From JAWKIW01 sp046331175 (lineage in GTDB: Bacteria > Actinomycetota > Acidimicrobiia > Acidimicrobiales > Acidimicrobilacustridaceae): 29,914 nt of DNA. The notes beneath the pieces are model-generated. The model saw nothing but the letters and a program-made list of their open reading frames with translations. It did no database searches and had not been told where the DNA came from. A program made the position numbers and the translations under genes. The stretch's first letter is position 1. Each line of letters opens with the position of its first letter. The DNA lies in assembly GCA_046331175.1 (NCBI GenBank), contig JAXLRI010000028.1, forward strand, positions 1 through 29,914, in the 5' to 3' direction. Shown piece after piece: positions 14,692-22,254 of this stretch.

Positions 14692-15645
14692 CTACTCAGC
14701 GGGCCGGGGGGCCACGAATCGGGGGGCGGCCGGGGGCGGCTCGCCGGGCCAGGTGCGTGGTGGCGGGAGCGGTGCGGCCCCGAGCACCTCGCCGACGCCC
14801 CGGACGACGGGGGCAGACGACGGGCGGCCACGCGTGGCGACCAGCACGCAGCACCGGGGCCGAGGGGCGGCCACCGACGCCACCGAGGCGCCGGGCACCC
14901 GGCGGGGATCGCCGCCGTGGGCGGCCACCATGCGGCGGGCGAGGTCGAGGCGGGTGACGGGCTCGGGGCCGGCGACGTGGTGGATCCCGGTCCAGCACGG
15001 GTCGGGATCGGCGGCGAGCGCGAGCAGGGTGCCGGCCAGGTCGACCACCGCGATCGGCGCCCGCCACTCGTCGTCGAAGAACGCCATGTCCACCTCCCCG
15101 GCCGCCACGGCCAGCGCCTGCCGCTCGTGGCGGCTCCACGCCTCGGGCGCCGAACCCCCGTCGTAGACCAGCGACGTGCGGGCCACCACCGCCGCCGGGT
15201 CGGCGGCGAGCACCCGCCGCTCCGCCTCGGCCTTGGCCCGGCCGTAGGCGTGGACCGGTCCGACCGGGTCGTCCTCGACGTAGGTGGTGCCGTCGGCCAC
15301 GTCGCCGGCGAACACCACGTCGGTGGAGACGTGCACGAAGCGGGCCCGGCCGGCAGTCGCCGCCGCCAGCGCGCCCGGGGCCAACGCGGTGACCGGGTCG
15401 AGCAGGGGGCCGCCTTCGACGTAGGCGGTGTGCACGACGGCGTCGGGCGTGGTGGCGGCGACGAGGCGGCGGCCCGCGTCGGGGTCGGCCAGGTCGACCA
15501 CCTCCCACCGCGCCGCCTCGGTGCCGGGTGGCGGTGGGGAGCCGAACCGGGTGCCGATCACCTCGTCGACCGCCGACGACGCCAGGGCGGCGGCCACCAC
15601 GGCCCGGCCGACGAAGCCGCTGGCGCCGGTGACGAGCAGGCGCAC
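14692..15645 (-). CDS. RmlD-like NAD(P)-dependent sugar-nucleotide reductase (extended SDR)
   Basis: This 317-aa Rossmann-fold protein starts VRLLVTGASGFVG, the dinucleotide-binding motif. It has HTAYVEGG, FVHVSTDVVFAGD (the conserved STD-VF-G block of dTDP-4-dehydrorhamnose reductases) and the catalytic Tyr-Lys pair in VHAYGRAKAEAE. The family reduces nucleotide-bound keto-sugars, but some members have unrelated roles, such as the regulatory subunit of methionine adenosyltransferase. The GTG at 15645 lies one base after the stop of the ABC gene and gives the correct N-terminus; the upstream open frame is a shadow of that gene. The C-terminal ~25 residues are Pro-rich. The tight link to a heterodimeric ABC exporter suggests, but does not prove, a shared surface-glycan or lipid role. 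Confidence 0.8.
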   Translation of the reverse strand: MRLLVTGASGFVGRAVVAAALASSAVDEVIGTRFGSPPPPGTEAARWEVVDLADPDAGRRLVAATTPDAVVHTAYVEGGPLLDPVTALAPGALAAATAGRARFVHVSTDVVFAGDVADGTTYVEDDPVGPVHAYGRAKAEAERRVLAADPAAVVARTSLVYDGGSAPEAWSRHERQALAVAAGEVDMAFFDDEWRAPIAVVDLAGTLLALAADPDPCWTGIHHVAGPEPVTRLDLARRMVAAHGGDPRRVPGASVASVAAPRPRCCVLVATRGRPSSAPVVRGVGEVLGAAPLPPPRTWPGEPPPAAPRFVAPRPAE

Positions 15646-15646
15646 C

Positions 15647-17650
15647 TCAGCCGTCCCGCCGGTCGGCGGCCACGCCCGGGCGCTCGGCGTCGGGACCGCG
15701 ACCCGGCCCCTGCCCGGTGTTGCCCAGCCAGCTCTCGTAGAGGTCGGCGTAGCGACCACCGGCGGCGACCAGCTCGTCGTGGGTGCCGCGCTCGACGACG
15801 TGGCCGCCGTCGAACACGAGGACGAGGTCGGCGGCCTCGGCGGTGGAGAGGCGGTGGGCGACCGACACGGTGGTGCGGCCCTCGGCCAGCCGGGCCAGCG
15901 CCGAGGTGAGGGCCCGCTCGGTCTCGGGGTCGACCGCCGAGGTGGCCTCGTCGAGGATCAGCAGGCCGGGGTCGGCGAGCTGGGCCCGGGCCAGCGCCAC
16001 CAGCTGGCGCTCGCCGACGGACAGGTTCTCCCCCCGCTCCCCCACCTCGGTGTCGAGCCCGTCGGGCAGGCCGGCGACCCACCGGTCGAGGCCGAGGCGG
16101 GCGAAGGCCCCGACCACGTCGTCCCGGGTGGCGCCGGGCCGGCCCATGGCCACGTTGTCGGCCACCGTGGCGTCGAACAGGAAGCCGTCCTGGGGCACCA
16201 TCCGCACGGCCTCGTGCCGCGACGCCGGCGCCACCTCGCGCAGGTCGACCCCGTCCAGCAGGATGCGACCACCGGTGGGGTCGGCGAGGCGGCAGAGGAG
16301 CTTGGCGAAGGTGGTCTTGCCCGACCCGGTCTCGCCCACCACCGCCACGTCGATGCCCGCCGGCAGCTCCACGTCGATGCCGTGCAGCACGCGACCGCCC
16401 TCGCGGTAGGCGAACTCGAGTGCCTCGGCCCGGACGGCCAGCGAGCCACCGGGGAGCACCACCCCGGGCTCGGGCTCGACCACCTCGACGGGCAGGTCGA
16501 GCACGTCGAGCACCTTGCGCCAGCCGGCGATGGCGGTCTGGGTCTGGTCGAGGACCTCGCCGAGCTCGGCGATGGGCGACAGGATCAGGTTGACGAGGAA
16601 GAGGCAGGCGATCAGCGAGCCCACGTCGAGCCCCCAGCCGGGTCCCCACCACGCCCCGATCCCGAGCACGAGCGCCAGCGCGGCACCGCCGAAGATGTCG
16701 CCGAGCGGGAAGAGCATGGCGAAGTACCGAGCGGCGGACACCTCGGCGCGGTACTGGTCGTCGATCGCGCCGTGCACCACGCGCCGGGTCCGGCCGGTGA
16801 TGCCGTAGGCCCGGATGACGCCGGCCCCCATGACCGCCTCGGAGATGGCCGACAGCGTCTGGCCGACCCGGGTCCGCACCGTGTCGTAGGCCCGCAGCTG
16901 GCGGCGCTGCAGGCTCCGCATCAAGGGCAGCAGCGGTGCCAGCACGACGACGGTCACGAGCGCGAGCTGCCACGAGTACACCGCCATCACCGCCAGCACG
17001 CCGACGATCACGATCGAGTTCACGATCCAGGCGATGGCGCCCCACTGGGCGAAGCGGGCGATCGTCTCGATGTCGCTGGTGACGCGGGCGGTGAGCACGC
17101 CCCGCTTCGCCTCGTTGTGGTCGGCGACGCTCAGCGAGTGGATGTGGCCGAACGCCCGGACGCGGAGGTTGCACAGCATCGCCTCGGCCGCCTCGACCAG
17201 TCGGACGTAGGTGACGCGGCTGAGCGCCATCACGACGAGGACCACCACCAGCGCGAGCCCGCAGGCCGCGAAGGTGAACCCGGGTCGGAAGCCGTCGGCG
17301 CCCACGATGCCCTTGTCGAGGATCTGCTGGATGAGGACCGGGATGACGATGCGCCCGACCGCCCCGACCAGCGCCATCGCCACCGTGAAGGCGATCCCGC
17401 GCTTCAGCTCGGGGCTGGTGGCGAAGCCCCGTCGCAGGACGGCCATCGCGCCGCCGGTCTCGGTGACGACGTCTCCGCCGTCGCCGGACCCCGCCAGCAG
17501 GTCGGCCGACGGGTCGTCGAAGCGGGCGAGGTCGCCGGCCTCGTCGAAGTGCTCGACGAGCGCAGCGTGCTCGTCCGCCACCGCACCGGCTCCGGCCCCG
17601 TCCGAGGTCGACCGCCGGCCCGAGGTCGACCCCCGGCTCGATGCGGTCAC
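15647..17650 (-). CDS. ABC exporter half-transporter B (catalytic Walker B, degenerate signature)
   Basis: This 667-aa permease-ATPase fusion has a long Ser/Arg/Asp-rich N-terminal cytoplasmic stretch (about 70 residues), six membrane helices, then the nucleotide-binding domain. Walker A is VGETGSGKTT (Lys445), the signature is LSVGERQ (543-549) instead of LSGGQ, Walker B is LLILDEATSAVD with catalytic Glu, and the switch His is in SVAHRLST. The GTG at 17650 overlaps the stop of half-transporter A by 4 nt (GTGA), so both are made together. In the dimer, this subunit's odd signature faces the inactive Walker B of subunit A, while its own Walker B faces A's normal signature. The exported substrate, perhaps lipid, peptide or drug, is unknown. 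Confidence 0.93.
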   Translation of the reverse strand: MTASSRGSTSGRRSTSDGAGAGAVADEHAALVEHFDEAGDLARFDDPSADLLAGSGDGGDVVTETGGAMAVLRRGFATSPELKRGIAFTVAMALVGAVGRIVIPVLIQQILDKGIVGADGFRPGFTFAACGLALVVVLVVMALSRVTYVRLVEAAEAMLCNLRVRAFGHIHSLSVADHNEAKRGVLTARVTSDIETIARFAQWGAIAWIVNSIVIVGVLAVMAVYSWQLALVTVVVLAPLLPLMRSLQRRQLRAYDTVRTRVGQTLSAISEAVMGAGVIRAYGITGRTRRVVHGAIDDQYRAEVSAARYFAMLFPLGDIFGGAALALVLGIGAWWGPGWGLDVGSLIACLFLVNLILSPIAELGEVLDQTQTAIAGWRKVLDVLDLPVEVVEPEPGVVLPGGSLAVRAEALEFAYREGGRVLHGIDVELPAGIDVAVVGETGSGKTTFAKLLCRLADPTGGRILLDGVDLREVAPASRHEAVRMVPQDGFLFDATVADNVAMGRPGATRDDVVGAFARLGLDRWVAGLPDGLDTEVGERGENLSVGERQLVALARAQLADPGLLILDEATSAVDPETERALTSALARLAEGRTTVSVAHRLSTAEAADLVLVFDGGHVVERGTHDELVAAGGRYADLYESWLGNTGQGPGRGPDAERPGVAADRRDG

Positions 17651-19437
17651 GACCGCTCCGCCTCGTAGGCGCGCACGATCCGCTCGTAGGCCGGCAGGGC
17701 CAGCAGCTCGCGGTGCGGCCCGACGGCGGCCACCCGGCCGCCATCGAGGAACACCACGCGATCGGCCAGCTCGATGGTCGAGGTGCGGTGGGCCACCACC
17801 AGGGTGGTGGTGTCGAGCGTCTCGCGCAGGCCGCCGAGGATCTCGGCCTCGATGACGGGGTCGACCGCCGACGTGGCGTCGTCGAGCACCAGCACCCGGG
17901 GCCCGCGCACCAGGGCCCGGGCCAACGCCACCCGCTGGCGCTGACCCCCCGAGAGGGTCACCCCGCGCTCGCCCACGACCGTGGCCTCACCGGCGGGCAG
18001 CTCGTCGACGAAGCCCGCCGCCCGGGCCACCACCAGGGCCGTCCGGACCTCGTCGTCGGCGAGGCCGGCGCCGAGCGTGACGTTCTCGCGCACCGTCTCG
18101 GCGAACAGGAAGGTCTCCTGGAAGACCAGGGCCACCGCCGCCTGGCGCTCGTCGGGGGCCACGCGGGAGAGGGGCACGCCCCCCACCGAGACCGCGCCCC
18201 GGTCGGGATCGGCGGCGCGGGCCAGCAGCTCGCAGATGGTGGACTTCCCGCTGCCGGTGCTGCCGACGATGGCCACGATCTCGCCCGGCTCCACCGCGAA
18301 GGTGACCCCGTCGAGCACGGGGACCTCCGGCTCGTAGGCGAAGTGCACGTCGTCGAAGGCCACCCCCAGAGGGCCGTCGGGCAGCGCGACCTCGGCGCCG
18401 GGGTCGGGCGCCGGCGCGTCGGGCTCGGCGAGCACCCGGTCGATCCGCTCCGACGACACCACGGCACGGGGCAGCTCCTGGAGGAAGAAGCCGACGACCC
18501 GCATGGGGAAGGCCAGCAGGCCGAACAGGGCGACCGCCTGCACGAGGCCGCCGGCGCTGAGGTTGCCCGACGTGACCTGGTAGGAGCCGACGAGCAACAG
18601 CACGATGATCCCGATGTTGGGGATGGCGTCGATCGCCGGCTCGAACACGCCGCGGATCCGGCCGACCCCCACCCGGGCGACGCGCAGCTCGTCGGCGGCC
18701 ACCGCCAGGCGGGCCACCTCGTCGTCGGCCCGCCCGAGCGTCTTGACGACCAGGGCGCCGTCGAAGGACTCGTGGGCGATGCGGCTCACCTGGCCGACCT
18801 TCTCCTGCACCACCGCCACCGGCTGCTCGACGCGGCGGGTGTAGACGCGGTTCAGCAGGGCGAGCGACGGGAACAGCAGCACCGCCACGGCCGTCAGCAC
18901 CGGGTCGACGAGCAGCAGGCTCGCCACCGCGAACACCACCAGCACGATCACGCCGACGCTGAACGGCAGCGGGTTCAGGACCTCGGTGGCCGCCACGATG
19001 TCGGCGTCGGCGTGGGCGAGCAGCTCGCCGGTGGGACGGGACCGGTGGTACGAGAGCGGCACCTCGAGGTAGCGGTCGGTGACCGACCGCCGCAGCGATG
19101 CCTGGGTGCGGAACGTGGTGAGCGCGGCCATGTAGCGCCGCAGGACGATCGACACGGCCCGCAGGAGGCCCATCAGGAACAGCGCCAGCGCCGCGCCGCG
19201 CACCTGCTCGGCGGTCGTGCCGGTGGAGAAGGCGGGCACCACCACCTCGTTGGTCGCCCGACCGAGCACGACCGTGGTGGCCACCGCGGCCCCGGCGTAG
19301 ACCGTGGCCCCGACCATGGAGACGGCGTAGGTGACCGGCTGGGCGCGGACGTAGCGCGCCACCAGGCGCACGCCCCGGCCGAACACCCCCCTCTGGCGCT
19401 GCACGATCCTCCCCGGTCCGTCGGCCGCCCGGGCCAT
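17647..19437 (-). CDS. ABC exporter half-transporter A (non-catalytic Walker B)
   Basis: This 596-aa half-transporter has six membrane helices in residues 1-330 and a nucleotide-binding domain with Walker A VGSTGSGKST (Lys398), a canonical signature LSGGQRQR and Walker B VLVLDDATSAVD. In Walker B the catalytic Glu is replaced by Asp520. That change marks the degenerate site of heterodimeric exporters such as TM287/288 and BmrCD, where one of two ATP sites only binds. It is the first gene of a leftward run A-B-RmlD-like-mdh, with A and B overlapping by 4 nt. The ATG at 19437 has neither an evident Shine-Dalgarno nor a TAnnnT box. The 79-bp gap upstream holds nothing else recognised. The family is certain; the substrate is unknown. 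Confidence 0.94.
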   Translation of the reverse strand: MARAADGPGRIVQRQRGVFGRGVRLVARYVRAQPVTYAVSMVGATVYAGAAVATTVVLGRATNEVVVPAFSTGTTAEQVRGAALALFLMGLLRAVSIVLRRYMAALTTFRTQASLRRSVTDRYLEVPLSYHRSRPTGELLAHADADIVAATEVLNPLPFSVGVIVLVVFAVASLLLVDPVLTAVAVLLFPSLALLNRVYTRRVEQPVAVVQEKVGQVSRIAHESFDGALVVKTLGRADDEVARLAVAADELRVARVGVGRIRGVFEPAIDAIPNIGIIVLLLVGSYQVTSGNLSAGGLVQAVALFGLLAFPMRVVGFFLQELPRAVVSSERIDRVLAEPDAPAPDPGAEVALPDGPLGVAFDDVHFAYEPEVPVLDGVTFAVEPGEIVAIVGSTGSGKSTICELLARAADPDRGAVSVGGVPLSRVAPDERQAAVALVFQETFLFAETVRENVTLGAGLADDEVRTALVVARAAGFVDELPAGEATVVGERGVTLSGGQRQRVALARALVRGPRVLVLDDATSAVDPVIEAEILGGLRETLDTTTLVVAHRTSTIELADRVVFLDGGRVAAVGPHRELLALPAYERIVRAYEAERS

Positions 19438-19516
19438 CGTGGCGCGGTCGGCCCGAGCGCGCCGAATCGCGCCGCGACCGGCCGGGCTCAGGGTCGGGGA
19501 GGTGGCGGCGCGGCGA

Positions 19517-20623
19517 TCAGCCCGACGGCTCGCGGTCGCCGACCGGGGTGGCGGCCACCAACCGGCGGACGCCGTAGGTGGGCGTCAGCCGGGCGGCCGC
19601 CGGTGTGGCGAGCATGACGAGGCCGAAGATCATCATCGGCATCACCGCGCGCGAAGCGTTGCGCTCGGGCGCCAGGACGCTGACCTTGAGCACCACGAGG
19701 AAGGCGATCTGCAGGATGACCACCCACGACAGCGGGTGGCGCAGCCCCCGCCGGACGAGGGCCGCCACCGCCGCGGCGAGGCCGACCACGAAGGCGATCA
19801 GGCCCAGCGGCTCGAAGCCCTGGGCCCAGAACCGGCCCGACTCGACGATGCCCTGCATCGGCACGCCGAACTCGGCGATGTACTCACCCGGGTTCTGCAC
19901 CGCGAGGCGCACCACCACGCCCCAGGCCAGCACGGCGGCGGCCGGGACGGCGACGAGGGCCACCGCCTGCCGGTCGCGGCGGGCCAGGAGCACGCCCACG
20001 AACACGAGCAGGATGGGCTCGCGCGTGAGGGCCGCCGCCACGCCTGCGACCAGGGCCAGGGCGAGGCGGCCGCGAACGATGGCGACGATCGCCCACACCG
20101 CCAGCGCGAGCGCCATCGGATCGGCCACCGAGATGCGCAGCGAGAGGATCGACCCGAGCATCGTCGGGAAGATCACCGCCGGCCACGACGGCCCTTCCCA
20201 GGTCTGGGAGAGCGCGCCGGTGCCGATCCCGCCGAAGAAGACCGACAGCACGCCCACCGCGAACATCGCCCACAGCAGGCCCCACCCCCCGCCGGTGGGG
20301 TGCAGCAGCCAGGACGCCAACGGGTAGCCCAGGCGCTGGAGGCGGTAGTGGGGGCGGTCGACGAAGGGCGCCGCCGCGCCCAGGTCGAAGGGGTTGCGCG
20401 CCTGGACGTAGAAGAAGGCGCCGTCGTGGTTGCCGCCCTCCTTGACCGCCTCGGGGCCGAGGTCGGCCTCGAGCACGGGCGCGGCCACGCTGCCGGGCTT
20501 GGTGTCGACCAGGTGGCCGAGGTTGTCGAGGGTGGCCGACAGGTTCGTGAGGACCAGGACGACGCAGATCAGCGTCCCCAGCGCGCTCCACGCCACCAGA
20601 GGTCCCCATCGCAGGCGCGGCAT
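19517..20623 (-). CDS. GT-C-like polytopic membrane protein, paralogue 2
   Basis: This 368-aa protein has a first helix at about residues 9-29, an outer loop with NHDGAFFYVQARNP (65-78) and YRLQRLGYPLASWLL, then about eight hydrophobic helices. It ends in a basic tail (RRLVAATPVGDREPSG). It resembles GT-C-fold glycosyltransferase-like proteins and is a diverged paralogue of the 12501-13607 protein, of equal length. A GTG seven codons upstream (20644) is possible, but the ATG at 20623 is preferred because a TACGCT box lies 6 nt before it and it makes the two paralogues the same length. It is flanked by the ABC exporter operon downstream and aldehyde dehydrogenase upstream, all on the minus strand. 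The donor and acceptor, if it is an enzyme, are unknown. Confidence 0.8.
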   Translation of the reverse strand: MPRLRWGPLVAWSALGTLICVVLVLTNLSATLDNLGHLVDTKPGSVAAPVLEADLGPEAVKEGGNHDGAFFYVQARNPFDLGAAAPFVDRPHYRLQRLGYPLASWLLHPTGGGWGLLWAMFAVGVLSVFFGGIGTGALSQTWEGPSWPAVIFPTMLGSILSLRISVADPMALALAVWAIVAIVRGRLALALVAGVAAALTREPILLVFVGVLLARRDRQAVALVAVPAAAVLAWGVVVRLAVQNPGEYIAEFGVPMQGIVESGRFWAQGFEPLGLIAFVVGLAAAVAALVRRGLRHPLSWVVILQIAFLVVLKVSVLAPERNASRAVMPMMIFGLVMLATPAAARLTPTYGVRRLVAATPVGDREPSG

Positions 20624-20629
20624 GGCGGG

Positions 20630-20635
20630 AGCGTA
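20630..20635 (-). promoter_or_regulatory. -10 box (TACGCT) of leaderless GT-C-like gene 2
   Basis: On the minus strand TACGCT is followed by 6 nt and the ATG at 20623, which decides between two possible start codons. Confidence 0.5.
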
Positions 20636-20665
20636 GCCCGCCACCCGCGCCGCGATTCGGGCCGG

Positions 20666-20694
20666 GAGCCCCTCGGGCGTCGGGCCCGGGGCTC
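20666..20694 (-). terminator. Terminator-like hairpin at the aldehyde dehydrogenase stop codon
   Basis: GAGCCCC (20666-20672) pairs with GGGGCTC (20688-20694), with an inner GGGC/GCCC stem and a 5-nt loop: 11 base pairs with a 2-nt bulge. The outer arm overlaps the stop codon (20693-20695). It separates this gene from the next minus-strand gene, which has its own -10 box. It lacks a T-tract. Confidence 0.5.
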
Positions 20695-22120
20695 AGGCCG
20701 GCAGCTGGATCGCCTTGACCTCGCAGAACTCCTCGAGGCCGAACGGCCCCAGCTCGCGGCCGTTGCCGGACTGCTTGTAGCCGCCGAACGGCGCCTCGAT
20801 GTTGTAGGCGCCCCCGTTCACCTCGACCTGGCCGGTGCGCAGGCGGCGGGCCACCGCCAGGGCCCGCTCCTGGTCGCCGGACTGCACGCCACCGGCCAGG
20901 CCGTAGACCGTGCTGTTGGCGATCTCGACCGCCTCGTCCTCGGAGTCGTACGGCAGGATGCACAGCACCGGGCCGAAGATCTCCTCCTGGGCGATGGTCA
21001 TGTCGGCAGTGACGTCGGCGAAGATCGTCGGCTGCACGAAGTAGCCGGTGTCGAGGCCCTCGGGGGCCTCGGGGCCACCCGTCACCAGTCGGGCGCCCTC
21101 GTCGATGCCCTGCTGGATGTAGCCGCGAACGCGGTCGCGCTGGGTGGCCGAGATCAGCGGACCCAGGTCGGCACCGCTGTCGGCCGGGCCGACCTTCAGC
21201 GACTCGGCCTTGGCCACCGCCAGCTCGACGACGCGGTCCTGCAGGTCGCGCGGGACGAGCATCCGGGTGAGCGCCGAGCAGGTCTGGCCCGAGTTGAGGT
21301 AGCAGCCGAACTGGACGCCCGGCGGGATGGCCCGCTCGAGGTCGGCGTCGTCGAGGATGATGTTGGCCGACTTGCCGCCCAGCTCGAGGTGGACGCGCTT
21401 GACGGTCTGGGCCCCGAGCTCGCTGACCCGCTTGCCGGCTCGCGTCGACCCGGTGAACGAGACCATGTCGACGTCGGGGTGGGCGGCGATGGCCTCGCCG
21501 ACCACCGGGCCGACGCCCGTCACGAGGTTGAACACGCCGGCCGGCAGGCCGGCGTCGTCGATGATCTCGGCCAGGATGAAGGCGTTGAGCGGCGCCACCT
21601 CGCTGGGCTTGAGCACGACCGTGTTGCCGGCGGCCAGGGCGGGGGCGACCTTGCAGACGATCTGGTGCAACGGGTAGTTCCACGGCGTGATGGCGCCCAC
21701 CACGCCGACGGGCTCGCGCACGATCAGCGAGTTGCCGATGCGCTCCTCGAAGGCGAACGAGCTCAGCATCTCGACGTGCTTGGCCATGTTGTTGGCCGGC
21801 AGGCCGGCCTGGATGAGCGTGGCGTAGAAGAGCGGCATCCCGACCTCGCGCGAGATCACCTCGGCGATCTCCTCGCTGCGGGCGGCCAGGCCCTCGGCCA
21901 GCGCCTGGAGCACCTTGGCCCGATCGTCGCGGGAGGTGGCGGCCCACGCCGGGAAGGCGGCCTTGGCCGCCGCCACGGCGGCGTCGACGTCGGCGGCGGT
22001 CCCCTCGGGGATGCGACCGATGACCTGCTCGGTGCTGGCGTCGATCACGTCGATCGTGCCGGTGCCGGTGGAGGGCACCCACGCCCCGTCGATGTAGAGC
22101 TGCTGCTGGTCGCGCACCAC
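20693..22120 (-). CDS. NAD(P)-dependent aldehyde dehydrogenase
   Basis: This 475-aa ALDH-superfamily enzyme oxidises an aldehyde to a carboxylic acid. The catalytic Cys281 is in NSGQTCSALTRM and the general base Glu246 in HLELGGKSANI; Asn149 (TPWNYP) stabilises the intermediate, and the cofactor loop FTGSTRAGK is at 222-230. The C-terminal FGGYKQSGNGRELG is also typical. Length is normal. The start is one of two adjacent GTG codons (22120 or 22117); GGGAGG just upstream favours the second by spacing. Unlike many genes here it uses a Shine-Dalgarno leader, with a TAGCGT -10 box about 50 nt upstream. It is divergent from the 1067-aa gene. The substrate is not predictable; aliphatic or betaine-type aldehydes are possible. 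Confidence 0.95.
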   Translation of the reverse strand: MVRDQQQLYIDGAWVPSTGTGTIDVIDASTEQVIGRIPEGTAADVDAAVAAAKAAFPAWAATSRDDRAKVLQALAEGLAARSEEIAEVISREVGMPLFYATLIQAGLPANNMAKHVEMLSSFAFEERIGNSLIVREPVGVVGAITPWNYPLHQIVCKVAPALAAGNTVVLKPSEVAPLNAFILAEIIDDAGLPAGVFNLVTGVGPVVGEAIAAHPDVDMVSFTGSTRAGKRVSELGAQTVKRVHLELGGKSANIILDDADLERAIPPGVQFGCYLNSGQTCSALTRMLVPRDLQDRVVELAVAKAESLKVGPADSGADLGPLISATQRDRVRGYIQQGIDEGARLVTGGPEAPEGLDTGYFVQPTIFADVTADMTIAQEEIFGPVLCILPYDSEDEAVEIANSTVYGLAGGVQSGDQERALAVARRLRTGQVEVNGGAYNIEAPFGGYKQSGNGRELGPFGLEEFCEVKAIQLPA

Positions 22121-22169
22121 GGCCTCCCGGTCGCGTCACGGCGCCGGTCCCCCCGGCGTCCCCGCGCCG

Positions 22170-22175
22170 ACGCTA
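22170..22175 (-). promoter_or_regulatory. Candidate -10 box (TAGCGT) for aldehyde dehydrogenase
   Basis: On the minus strand TAGCGT lies 49 nt before the GTG start, leaving a leader of about 40 nt that carries the GGGAGG ribosome-binding site. It shares a 134-bp divergent gap with the next gene. Confidence 0.35.
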
Positions 22176-22240
22176 GCGGCCCCCTCGCTCCGTTCCCACC
22201 GGGCGGGACGATCTCCCGGGACGAGGTGCCGCCCCCGCCC

Positions 22241-22246
22241 TACGAT
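22241..22246 (+). promoter_or_regulatory. -10 box (TACGAT) of leaderless 1067-aa gene
   Basis: TACGAT is followed by 8 nt and then the ATG at 22255, so transcription would start at or near the A of the ATG. There is no Shine-Dalgarno. Confidence 0.5.
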
Positions 22247-22254
22247 CCGCGCCC

